Source: Streptomyces sp. A 4/2
GTDB taxonomy: Bacteria > Actinomycetota > Actinomycetes > Streptomycetales > Streptomycetaceae
Direction: 5' to 3'
DNA length: 64,000 nucleotides
NCBI RefSeq assembly: GCF_940670765.1
Contig: NZ_CALNVW010000003.1
Coordinates: forward strand, 98,223-162,222
The stretch's first letter is position 1. Each line of letters begins with the position of its first letter. This document shows, one piece after another, positions 23,817 to 31,139 of the stretch. The notes below the pieces were generated by a model. That model saw only the letters and a program-made list of their open reading frames with translations. It had not been told where the DNA came from and searched no databases. The position numbers were made by a program, and so were the translations under genes.

Positions 23817-24256
23817 CGTTGTGCCAACCGTTCGAGGAGCGCGGCGGCCTCGACGAGCGTGCGCCGCTCCGCCCCGTCGAGTTCCTCGCCGATGGCACGG
23901 GCCAGCCAGCCCTGCTTGTCGGCCCGTACAGCCGCGAGCGTACGGCGGCCGAGGTCGGTGACCGACATGACGGACTGCCGCCCGTCGGTCGGATCGGGGG
24001 CGCGCGCCACGAACCCCCGCTGCTCCAGCGCGCCGACGGTCAGCCGCATGGACTGCGGCCGGACCAGCTCGATGCGGGCCAGGGCGGCGGTGGTCGTCGG
24101 TCCCTCCCTCTCCAACAGGGCGAGCGCGGACCGCTGCGAGTGCGTGAGTTCGAGGCCGGGAGACGCCTGCCTGAGCCGCCGTGCCACCCGCCCGAGAACG
24201 GCCGCCAGCTCTGCGGCGATCTGTTCGGATCCGGGTTCGGCGGGGTTGGCGACCAT
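23813..24256 (-). CDS. MarR-family transcriptional regulator
   Basis: Winged-helix regulator of 147 residues. ELTHSQRSALALLEREGPTT, then LVRPQSMRLTVGALEQRGFV form the recognition helices, and RAPDPTDGRQSVMSVTDLGR the wing, all characteristic of MarR. It leads a three-gene operon with a DHA2 pump and a hydrolase, overlapping the pump start (GTGA). A palindromic region at 24275-24306 immediately upstream is a likely self-binding site. MarR proteins of this kind are usually released from DNA by phenolic compounds; the actual signal is not known here. Confidence 0.9.
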   Translation of the reverse strand: MVANPAEPGSEQIAAELAAVLGRVARRLRQASPGLELTHSQRSALALLEREGPTTTAALARIELVRPQSMRLTVGALEQRGFVARAPDPTDGRQSVMSVTDLGRRTLAAVRADKQGWLARAIGEELDGAERRTLVEAAALLERLAQR

Positions 24257-24274
24257 GGCGGTCACGGTACGAGA

Positions 24275-24306
24275 TGGACAGGAAGCCTTGCAAGTTGCCC
24301 TGTCCA
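24275..24306. promoter_or_regulatory. Probable MarR operator region
   Basis: TGGACAG (24275-24281) and its complement (24300-24306) flank the palindrome CTTGCAAG (24287-24294), 19-50 bases upstream of the MarR start. The nested symmetry and position in front of an autoregulated marR operon suggest an operator overlapping the promoter. Confidence 0.55.
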
Positions 24307-24448
24307 CCTTCTTCGCGGGCACACGCGGGCACACGCAACCCGGCGAACACCTGGACGCGCGACGGGGAAATTTGGCACGGTAGGCCCACCGGTCCACTAA
24401 TCGAACGTGTGACCGATAGGAAGATCGACAGGAATCCGGGGCCCCGTC

Positions 24449-25381
24449 ATGCCGTCCACCATGCCGTCCACCAGCCTCACGCCGGAAGTCGCAGAGTTCT
24501 ACACCGCACAGAGCGTCTTCTCCGACCCCGGGGCACTGACCCCGCGCTATGCGGCCCTGCCCACCGACCCGGCCGAACTCGCCCGCACAGCACGGGACTT
24601 GGTGATCCACCGCCTGGAGGGTGAGGCCTTCGGCCACACCATCCCCGAGGACCGTCTGCACCACGACGCCGAGACGCGCTACACGGACGACATCCTGCGG
24701 ATCATCACCGACCGGAACGACGCACCGCTGACCGAACCGAGGGCGCCCGCGGACCGCTTCGTCGGGGTCTGCCGCGACATCGCCCTGCTGCACTGCTCGT
24801 TCCTGCGCCACGCGGGCGTACCCGCCCGGCTGCGGTCCGGCTTCGCCGACTACTTCGGCACGGACGGCTTCCACGACGACCATGTGGTCACCGAGTACTG
24901 GGACGCCCGGCGCGGCTGGCTGCTCGCGGACGCGGAACTGACCGATCCCACGATCGCGGCGCGGTACGCGGCCCCGTTCGACACCATGGACGTGCCGCGC
25001 GACCGCTTCCTGGTCGCGGGCGCCGCATGGCGGGCCATCCGGGCGGGCGAGGCGGACCCGAAGACCTTCGGGCTCCGGATCCCGGACGCCTCACTGATCG
25101 GCCTGTGGTTCGTGGCGGGCAACGTACGGCTGGACCTCGCCGCGCTCAACCGGACCGAAACCCTGCTCTGGGACGTCTGGGGAGCGGGCGCGGACGACGA
25201 CGCCGGGATGACGGACGCGCTCCACGCCCTGTACGACGAGGCGTCGGAGGTGACGGGCGACGAAGTCCGGTTCGCCGCGGCACGACGGCTGTTCCTGGAG
25301 AACGAGGGGCTGCGGACGCCGAGGACCGTACGGTGCCTGGCGGCGTTCGACGGGCCGCACGACGTGACGCTGCGGGGGTGA
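24449..25381 (+). CDS. Transglutaminase-like (papain-fold) domain protein
   Basis: Cytosolic protein of 310 residues with a transglutaminase-type triad: Cys108 in FVGVCRDIALLHC, His145 in HDDHVVTEYWD and Asp161 in LLADAELTD. The region FLRHAGVPARLRSGFADYF between Cys and His is typical of the bacterial transglut_core group, most of which act as peptidases or amidases rather than crosslinkers. There is no signal peptide. Start ATG 24449; an ATG five codons later is equally possible. It is divergent from the marR operon and may share its promoter region. Substrate unknown. Confidence 0.8.
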   Translation: MPSTMPSTSLTPEVAEFYTAQSVFSDPGALTPRYAALPTDPAELARTARDLVIHRLEGEAFGHTIPEDRLHHDAETRYTDDILRIITDRNDAPLTEPRAPADRFVGVCRDIALLHCSFLRHAGVPARLRSGFADYFGTDGFHDDHVVTEYWDARRGWLLADAELTDPTIAARYAAPFDTMDVPRDRFLVAGAAWRAIRAGEADPKTFGLRIPDASLIGLWFVAGNVRLDLAALNRTETLLWDVWGAGADDDAGMTDALHALYDEASEVTGDEVRFAAARRLFLENEGLRTPRTVRCLAAFDGPHDVTLRG

Positions 25382-25425
25382 GACGGAGGCGGGCGACCGG
25401 GGCATGGGACCACCGAGGCCACCGG

Positions 25426-25457
25426 GCTACTGAGCTACTGAGCTACTGAGCTACTGT
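25426..25457. repeat. 8-bp tandem repeat GCTACTGA, 4 copies
   Basis: Four units between the convergent transglutaminase-like gene and the secreted-protein gene, each carrying TGA on the plus strand. No protein is encoded. Confidence 0.8.
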
Positions 25458-25580
25458 CCCACCGGTTCCGCTCGGCGGCCTTCCGGTAACTACCGGGCAA
25501 GTGGCTCACGTCGCACGACAGTTGCCACCTCACCCCGACCCGTCGCGCCCTACCGCCGCGCCCCTCCCGCCTGACGCGCC

Positions 25581-26360
25581 CTACCGCCGCACCCCGCCCG
25601 TCCGACCTGCCGGCGCGTACTGATCACCGGTCACCGTGACCTGCTGCCCGCCGCCCGTGACGGTCGAGGTCGAACTCAGACAGCTGCCCGAAGCGGGATC
25701 GGTCACCGTGGGCAGGCCGCCCGTGTAGTCGGTGCCGCCCTCGGTCCCGACAGGAGCGCCGTAGACCACGGTGACCTGCTGCGTGCATCCGGCGGTGAGG
25801 TACGGCTCGACGAAGCCCTGGTCCGCGGGCTTGAAGCGACCCGATGCGATGGGGAGCCGAAAGCTGCCGATGTGCGCCACGTGCGCGCCCGTCGCGGTGT
25901 TCACCACGTCACCGGTCATCAGCTGGGTCGTGCCGTCGTCACTCGCCCGTTCCAGCTGAAGGCCGTACATCGTCCCCTTGGTGTAGGCGAAACGCACGGC
26001 GCAGCTGACCCCGGCCCCGCCGTCGGCGCCGTACGTGCAGTTGCTGTCCGTGGTGGTGGCGTCGGCGTTGAACGAGCTGAACACCGCTTGCAGGTTGGGC
26101 TTCCCATCGGCACCGGCGGGCTTCGGCTGGAAGCCCGCGTACGGCCGGGTCCCGCTCTCCAGGGTGGTGTAGTACGCGAAGTAGATCCCCGACGCGTCGG
26201 GCGCGGCATCGAACGCCATCGGAAGCGTCAGCCGGGTCACGGGCCCGGGAGCACCTGTCGACCACCGGGCGATGGGCGTCGACGCCCAGCTCTGCCCCGC
26301 GGCCCCCAACGTGATCAGAACGGCGGCACCTGCGGCCGTGGCCAGGCGAAGAAGCTTCAT
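25581..26360 (-). CDS. Secreted protein of unknown function
   Basis: A 259-residue exported protein: Sec signal peptide MKLLRLATAAGAAVLITLGA with cleavage after AWS-like ASWA/STP, then a beta-rich domain. Blocks such as DASGIYFAYYTTLESGTRPY, AGFQPKP and NLQAVFSSFNADATTTD recall DUF3472-type lectin-like or cell-wall domains, but the match is weak. Cysteines in DSNCTYG, VSCAVRF, AGCTQQV and SGSCLSS could form two disulfides. The C-terminal 60 residues are Gly/Thr-rich. ATG 26360 has an AG-rich upstream sequence. A promoter with TTGACG and TACTTT boxes is visible 60-90 bases upstream. It is flanked by the accessory segment and may belong to it or to the core. Confidence 0.75.
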   Translation of the reverse strand: MKLLRLATAAGAAVLITLGAAGQSWASTPIARWSTGAPGPVTRLTLPMAFDAAPDASGIYFAYYTTLESGTRPYAGFQPKPAGADGKPNLQAVFSSFNADATTTDSNCTYGADGGAGVSCAVRFAYTKGTMYGLQLERASDDGTTQLMTGDVVNTATGAHVAHIGSFRLPIASGRFKPADQGFVEPYLTAGCTQQVTVVYGAPVGTEGGTDYTGGLPTVTDPASGSCLSSTSTVTGGGQQVTVTGDQYAPAGRTGGVRR

Positions 26361-26419
26361 GGTCTCTCCTCTGTCGCGCGTGATCGTTCACCGTCGCTCT
26401 GACACCGACGAGTGCGCAC

Positions 26420-26449
26420 AAAGTAGTAAGCGTTTTCTCTCGCCGTCAA
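26420..26449 (-). promoter_or_regulatory. Sigma-70-like promoter of the secreted protein gene
   Basis: Minus-strand boxes TTGACG (26449-26444) and TACTTT (26425-26420) are 18 bases apart. Between them lies GAAAACGCTTAC, which resembles a LacI-family half-operator. The rest of 26361-26711 (about 350 bases) shows no convincing gene. Confidence 0.45.
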
Positions 26450-26711
26450 TAGACCGGCGAAGGTCTCCACTCGCGCACCGCGCACTCAACAGGCCTATAC
26501 ATGCAGCTAGTTGAGCAATTCATCCGGATTTGCCGTCGGCCGACCCCAGCCGGAAGCCCGGCGTCCAGCACGTCGCAGCGCGGGACGATGCACTCATGAC
26601 GGAACGCGCTTACCACCCAACTTCCGGTGAGGCACGGGCCAAGCTACTCACGATCCCCGCGAGGGCCGAACCGGCGCCCCGCATAGCGCGAGCGCCCTGG
26701 AAGGGCCGCTT

Positions 26712-27956
26712 TCAGGTCACTCCCGCAGCCCTGCGTGACGGGCGGTTGCGCCACCGGGTCACCACCCACAGGACGTTGATTCCGCCCAGGGTGATCAGTA
26801 CTGCCGCCGAGTCGGCCTCGCGCGCAAGGCCGTGCTCCGGCCCCAGGCCCCGTGCCGCGCGGACCAGCAAGGTGACGTCGACAGGAAGGGTGACGGCGGC
26901 CATGAACGTCAGGCAGGCCACCGTGCCGACCACGAGGACGACGCTGTAGAGGCGAACGGCCCGGCGCTCGTGCGGGGGCAATCGCGTGCTCGGGTCGTCC
27001 GCCCCGGTGGTCCTCCCCGGACGCAGCGATCGCAGCGCCCGCCGGGACAGGTACCGGGCGTAGGCGAGACCGTCGCCGTACAGGTTCCGGCAGCCGGTGA
27101 GATCCTGGAGCACGAAGTACAGATCCGTACGGGTGAACACCATGAGCTGGAAGGGCAGCGGCATCAGGGCCAGCAGCAGGGCTGCAGACAGCAACCGGTG
27201 GGCCGTTGGACCGGTGTCTGCCAGGGCGAGGATCAGGACCAGGGACGATGCGACGCACAGGTTGAGGGCGATACCGGCCAGGTAGGCCGTCAGCCGGTGG
27301 CGGCGGGGCGCGAGCTCGATGCCGCTGATGTCGGTCTGCATGACGAGGAACTGCAGCCGGGTGCCCAGCCGCATCCTCCCCGGCACGCCGGCGGCGCGGG
27401 CGGTGACGAGGTGCGCCAGCTCGTGGGCCAGCACCAGCGCCCACCCGGCTGCCGCTCCGGTGAACAGGACCAGGCTGCCGTGCGGACTCCACAGCAGGTC
27501 GCGGTAGCCGGGCCGCAAGCCGGGGCGGCAGATCAGGGCAGTGACGGCAGCCACCAGCAGTGCTCCGACGCATACGGGAAGCGCCGGGTGCAGGGCGAAC
27601 CGGGCGTGGGGCGGGCGGAGTCGTGGCAGGGACGCGCGTGGCGGTTCGATGTCCGGAATCGGGCAGTCCCCGATCCGTGCCACGAACCCCAGGGCGGCCA
27701 GATCCCTGACGAAATCCGTGATCTCGACCTCTTCACCGGTCTCCTCACGCAGCATCGCCGCCGTGCGGGCCACGCTCAGCCCGTCGCCCAGGAGTTCCAC
27801 CGCCCTTGCTCCAACCACCGGCATGGCGACGAAGGTTCGGGTGGCCATACGGCCCACGATCCACTCGTCCCGGTCACGACGCACTGCCAGGTCGTGCAGC
27901 ACGACGCGAGTCGACGGCCTGATCCGAGGACGCTCCTCCGCCTCGATGTCAGTCAC
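26712..27956 (-). CDS. M50-type membrane metalloprotease with N-terminal PqqD-like domain
   Basis: Integral membrane zinc protease (site-2-protease clan) of 414 residues. Residues about 18-95 (VVLHDLAVRRDRDEWIVGRM through DLAALGFVARI) resemble PqqD/RiPP recognition elements, which bind leader peptides. The membrane part holds the zinc motif HELAH (178-182) and the third-ligand region TRTDLYFVLQD (276-286), with several hydrophobic helices around them. GTG 27956 overlaps the stop of the adenylating enzyme by 8 bases, so the two are coupled; an earlier ATG at 27983 is possible. Similar proteins appear in RiPP clusters as putative leader peptidases or exporters. Together with the E1-like enzyme and the tiny peptide gene, a role in maturing or releasing that peptide at the membrane is likely but not proven. 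Confidence 0.8.
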   Translation of the reverse strand: MTDIEAEERPRIRPSTRVVLHDLAVRRDRDEWIVGRMATRTFVAMPVVGARAVELLGDGLSVARTAAMLREETGEEVEITDFVRDLAALGFVARIGDCPIPDIEPPRASLPRLRPPHARFALHPALPVCVGALLVAAVTALICRPGLRPGYRDLLWSPHGSLVLFTGAAAGWALVLAHELAHLVTARAAGVPGRMRLGTRLQFLVMQTDISGIELAPRRHRLTAYLAGIALNLCVASSLVLILALADTGPTAHRLLSAALLLALMPLPFQLMVFTRTDLYFVLQDLTGCRNLYGDGLAYARYLSRRALRSLRPGRTTGADDPSTRLPPHERRAVRLYSVVLVVGTVACLTFMAAVTLPVDVTLLVRAARGLGPEHGLAREADSAAVLITLGGINVLWVVTRWRNRPSRRAAGVT

Positions 27957-29280
27957 GGAAGGTCCCCGGATCCGGACTCGCAATCCGTTCCTGGTTCACA
28001 GCCCGTTCCTGGTTCACAGCCCGTTCCTGGATCACGGTCGGCTCCGGGCTGACAGCCGGCTCCGGGCTCGCACCCGGCTCCAGGTTCACGGCTGACTCCG
28101 GACCCACACCCGACTCCAGGTTCGCAACCCGTTCCACCCCGCAGCCGGGGCAGTCCGGGCGGCGGCCCGACCGCTGCATGATCGCGTCGCCGGGCACCAT
28201 GAGGTTGAGGCCGAACCGGTATCCGGGGTCGACCGGCGGGACCCCGCACAGCAGCGTGACGGCGGCGTGGGCCAGCAGGCTGCCGGACAGGCCCGCGGTC
28301 ATGGCGTTGGCCGGATTCCACGGCATTCGGGGCGAGGCGACATCCTCGTCCTGTCCGGGCGCAAGCCGCAGATCGCGCCGTTCGGCCTCGGCAATGCGCA
28401 GGCACTCCCAGCACGCGCCCCGGCCAGGCGTGAAGACCCCGGCGCTCACCAGTGGGCCTCGGTAGCCGGCTTCCGCCCACGACGTGCCGGAGGCCAGGCA
28501 GACCCGGTTGGCCCATCTCCGGATTTCGGCGGGGCGGTCGGCGGCCAGCAACAGCACGTCGTACCCCGGCTCGCGGCGGTAGCGGTCGGGGACGCCGGTC
28601 AGCAGAGCTTCGAGGTCCGCCGGCCCCCGTACCTCCCGGCGCTCGCCGGTCACGGTCGTCTGCGAGTTCAGGGCTCGTAACGCCGTCAGCGCCGCGTCCA
28701 CCTTGGGCGTACCGAGGTCGTACTCGCGGAAGAGCGTCTGCCGATTGAGGTTGGACAGCTCGACGACATCCGGGTCGACGCAGTGCAGCTGCCCGACTCC
28801 GGAGGCCACCAGATCCCGTGCGGCGGCTCCGCCGGTACCGCCGACGCCGATCAACAGGACCCGCGCACGGTGCAGTTGCACCTGCGGCTCCCAGGCACTC
28901 TCCCTCGGCCGGAGATCCATCCAGCGCAGCAACGTCATGCCCCTGCTGTACCGCTCCCGTTCCCGCTCGGACAGCTCCGCGGGCGGCGCGGCACCGGCAT
29001 CCTCCACGAACCCGGCCGTGGTCAGGTCCGTCATCGCCTGGACGATGTCCGGGGCCGGTATCCGTGGTCCCGGGTGGCGGCGGGACACCTCGGCGACGAT
29101 TTCCGCGGTGTTCCGCGTGCCGTCCATGGCCTCGACCAGCGTCCACACCCAGCCGTCGGGATCCTTGAGCTCGGAACCGATGCCGTAGACGACGCTCCCG
29201 ATCCTTATGTGGCCGTCCATCGCCCGATAGGCCCGGTGTTCCGGCTTGATCCGAGGCCGCCGCATCGCTTGCACCGTCAT
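27949..29280 (-). CDS. ThiF/MccB/E1-like adenylating enzyme with PqqD-like N-terminal domain
   Basis: Activates a C-terminal carboxylate as acyl-adenylate. From ATG 29280 (443 residues): PqqD-like domain (about 17-97, VYGIGSELKDPDGWVWTLVE, LDGT-like AMDGTRNTAEIVAEV); nucleotide loop GVGGTGG (145-151); SNLNRQ (176-181) and Lys193, which position ATP; zinc cysteines CWEC (290-293) and CPGC (377-380). No obvious catalytic cysteine for thioester transfer is seen, as in MccB. The last 60 residues are a hexapeptide repeat. One leucine (28678-28680) is a TTA codon. An alternative ATG at 29337 has GGGAG 3 bases upstream, but would shrink the divergent promoter space. It is divergent from the 25-codon peptide gene at 29412 and coupled to the M50 protease gene. 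Confidence 0.85.
   Translation of the reverse strand: MTVQAMRRPRIKPEHRAYRAMDGHIRIGSVVYGIGSELKDPDGWVWTLVEAMDGTRNTAEIVAEVSRRHPGPRIPAPDIVQAMTDLTTAGFVEDAGAAPPAELSERERERYSRGMTLLRWMDLRPRESAWEPQVQLHRARVLLIGVGGTGGAAARDLVASGVGQLHCVDPDVVELSNLNRQTLFREYDLGTPKVDAALTALRALNSQTTVTGERREVRGPADLEALLTGVPDRYRREPGYDVLLLAADRPAEIRRWANRVCLASGTSWAEAGYRGPLVSAGVFTPGRGACWECLRIAEAERRDLRLAPGQDEDVASPRMPWNPANAMTAGLSGSLLAHAAVTLLCGVPPVDPGYRFGLNLMVPGDAIMQRSGRRPDCPGCGVERVANLESGVGPESAVNLEPGASPEPAVSPEPTVIQERAVNQERAVNQERIASPDPGTFRD
27981..28124 (-). repeat. In-frame 18-bp minisatellite, 8 copies, at the 3' end of the adenylating enzyme
   Basis: Units of 18 bp at 27981, 27999, 28017, 28035, 28053, 28071, 28089 and 28107, plus a decayed ninth, encode hexapeptides such as ERAVNQ, EPAVSP and ESAVNL. 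Two neighbouring units are identical. The tail follows the last zinc cysteines and is likely a flexible linker or an interaction tail. Confidence 0.9.
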
Positions 29281-29303
29281 CTTCGCGCCATTGTCGTCAA
29301 CAC
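29277..29303 (-). other. Possible 7-8 residue leader ORF coupled to the adenylating enzyme
   Basis: AGGAG (29311-29307) is followed after 3 or 6 bases by GTG 29303 or TTG 29300, coding (M)LTTMARR or MTTMARR. The stop TGA overlaps the ATG at 29280 (ATGA). The ribosome-binding site is too far from ATG 29280 to serve it directly, so the mini-ORF could couple translation. It would be nonsense if the enzyme starts at 29337. Confidence 0.25.
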
Positions 29304-29327
29304 CAACTCCTCTAGCACCAACAGTCG

Positions 29328-29333
29328 TTGACA
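29328..29333 (+). promoter_or_regulatory. Consensus -35 box TTGACA in the divergent promoter region of the peptide system
   Basis: A perfect TTGACA lies 79 bases before the peptide gene; 17 bases further, AAATCC (29351-29356) would be a weak -10. The box sits in the odd palindrome GTTG-A-CAAC, a possible operator shared with the divergent adenylating-enzyme gene. Confidence 0.4.
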
Positions 29334-29411
29334 ACATTCACTCCCTGCGCAAATCCTGGCAAGAGCACCTCAGTTCACTGCACGCCGCACCTGCTACCGG
29401 AAGGACACGGC

Positions 29412-29489
29412 ATGGCGAACAAGATCGAGATCCGTCCGCTGGACAAGAAGGAGACCACCAGCGACAGCGGTGGCAACGGCGGCTCCTGA
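29412..29489 (+). CDS. 25-residue precursor or tag-like peptide
   Basis: Not recognised in any named family. ATG 29412 follows GGAAGGA at an ideal spacing of 6 bases. The peptide has a charged, strand-prone core KIEIRPLDKK (residues 4-13), the segment ETTSDS (14-19) and a C-terminal GGNGGS (20-25). It contains no Cys, Trp or aromatic residue. It sits exactly between the divergent adenylating enzyme and the M14 carboxypeptidase gene, which begins 14 bases after its stop. The alternating hydrophobic IEIRPL stretch is the sort of element that PqqD-like domains bind as an added beta-strand. The Gly-Gly near the end recalls the C-termini activated by E1 enzymes. I infer it is the substrate of the neighbouring enzymes; whether it becomes a natural product, a signal or a protein tag is open. 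Confidence 0.7.
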   Translation: MANKIEIRPLDKKETTSDSGGNGGS

Positions 29490-29503
29490 CCGGAATCGAC
29501 GTG

Positions 29504-30817
29504 ATGGACCGCTACCCCACGGGCGCGGAGGTCACCGGGTCGGCGCGGCAGTTGGTCTCCCGGTTCCCGGGAGTCGGCAGGCTGCGCCGGATCGGGATGT
29601 CGCGCGCCGGACGTCCGATCCTGATGCTGTCCGTGGGGCACGGGCCGCACCACGTCCTGGTGGTCGCCGGACCCCACCCCGACGAGCCGGTCGGCGGCGC
29701 GACCGCCCTCGCGCTGGCGGAGCAGGTGGCACGCGGAGACCGGCTGTCCGCGGCGACCGACCCCGCCATCGTCACCTGGGACATCGTCCTGTGCCTCGAC
29801 CCGGACGGCGCCGCGCTGAGCGAGGGCGGAACCGAAGGGACGACAGCTGCGGCCGGCCACACCCTGAAGAGCTACTACCGCACCGCCTACCGGCCCGTCG
29901 CGGCGGAACAGCCGGAGTGGGCACCGATCGCCTCGCAGCCGCTCCCGGAGAGCCGGACGCTGTTCGATGTGATCGACGAACTGCGCCCGATTCTCCAGTG
30001 CTCCCTCCACAGCACCGATGTGGGCGGCAGCTGGCTGCAGTTGACCCGAGACCTCCCCGAACTGGCCGCGTCTTTCCACTCGTCCGCTGAAGAGCTCGGA
30101 ATCCCGCTCCAGCACGGCACGTACGACGCCCTGTACTGGGAGAACCCCAGCCCTGCGGTCTACGTCCTGCCCCCGCCGGACAGCTCCGACCGCCTGGCGG
30201 CCGGGTCGGAGAACATTGGGCTGTCCACCTGGTGCGCGCCGCTGGAGTACGGCGGCGTCACGGCGATCGTCGAAGTGCCCATGTGGGCGACCGACATGGC
30301 CGCGGACCTGTCCCCGTACCCGGGAGCCGACCGGGCACTGCGCGACTTGGCCGAGCTGGTACGGGACGGCGGACGGCAGGTCACCGCCGTCCTCGACAGG
30401 GCACGCGGATTCCTGCCGCCGGCCCAGGACAGCCCGTTCAGACGCGTGGTGGAGTGGATGTCCGACGGCCTCTACGACCTGGTCGCCACGTCCTGGGAAC
30501 CGCTCGCCCGGCAGGCAGCCGCAGCGTCGCACGGTGACGATCCACGGCAGTTGACGACGGCCCAGGTGTCCGCTCTGGACATCGTGGCCCGCCGCCAACC
30601 GCTCAGGGCGGCGGGCCTGCTGCTCCGACTGCTGAAGGCTGCGGACGACGACGCGGCCCCGGGACTGCACCACGAGCTGGACGCGCTCTTCACCGCATGG
30701 TGCACGGACTTCGAGAAGGCGCTGCAGGTACGCCGAGTGCCTGTGCGCCATCAGGTGGAACACCAGACCCGCACGGTGCTGGCAGCCGCCGAGAGCGCAC
30801 TGAAGGCTCACCGGTGA
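29504..30817 (+). CDS. M14-type zinc carboxypeptidase-like protein
   Basis: Cytosolic metallopeptidase-like protein of 437 residues. Zinc ligands: His58 and Glu61 in GPHPDEPVGG and His169 in CSLHSTDVGG; Glu257 in AIVEVPMW fits the general base. The order and spacing follow the M14 carboxypeptidase/AspA fold, with about 170 unconserved, helical C-terminal residues added. ATG 29504 (or GTG 29501) follows the peptide gene by 14 bases and has no strong ribosome-binding site, suggesting coupled translation. M14 enzymes remove single C-terminal residues, so trimming the final Ser of the 25-residue peptide to expose Gly-Gly is an attractive hypothesis. No signal peptide is present. Confidence 0.82.
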   Translation: MDRYPTGAEVTGSARQLVSRFPGVGRLRRIGMSRAGRPILMLSVGHGPHHVLVVAGPHPDEPVGGATALALAEQVARGDRLSAATDPAIVTWDIVLCLDPDGAALSEGGTEGTTAAAGHTLKSYYRTAYRPVAAEQPEWAPIASQPLPESRTLFDVIDELRPILQCSLHSTDVGGSWLQLTRDLPELAASFHSSAEELGIPLQHGTYDALYWENPSPAVYVLPPPDSSDRLAAGSENIGLSTWCAPLEYGGVTAIVEVPMWATDMAADLSPYPGADRALRDLAELVRDGGRQVTAVLDRARGFLPPAQDSPFRRVVEWMSDGLYDLVATSWEPLARQAAAASHGDDPRQLTTAQVSALDIVARRQPLRAAGLLLRLLKAADDDAAPGLHHELDALFTAWCTDFEKALQVRRVPVRHQVEHQTRTVLAAAESALKAHR

Positions 30818-31139
30818 ACATGTCCCGTGCGTACAGGTCGAGTTCGAAGCGTCGGAGGGTCGAAGAGGCGGGACGGGCCACGGTTCTTCGGCGCCGCCGA
30901 CGCGAAGGGACAGTGAGCGCCGCAGGGGAGATCCGGCGCCATGCAATCCGCTGGCCCGCCGCGCCCGGCCCGGTCTAGGATCAAGGACTTTCGATACTCT
31001 GACACGTCGTCGACACTCCGGTGCAGGGGGTGCTCGTGCCTGCCCCGCGCAGACATGAGCGAGGCAAAGGAAACGGACCGGTTCAGGTCAGATCCTGAGC
31101 ACGCCGCCCTGACGACAGGTCATGGACACAGGGGGCAAC
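30818..31139. other. Gap between the M14 gene and the next membrane protein gene
   Basis: About 320 bases. A 52-codon frame from ATG 30820 is Arg-rich, lacks a ribosome-binding site and looks non-coding. A promoter for the downstream genes may lie near 30985-31010 (GATACTCTGACA-like). No hairpin of note was seen. Confidence 0.4.

Noticed and set aside
26530..26949. Plus-strand frame of about 139 codons across the gap and into the M50 gene
   Set aside because: Overlaps the well-supported M50 gene antisense, no ribosome-binding site and no recognisable domain.
30820..30978. 52-codon frame after the M14 gene
   Set aside because: Arg-rich, no ribosome-binding site, composition like out-of-frame translation.
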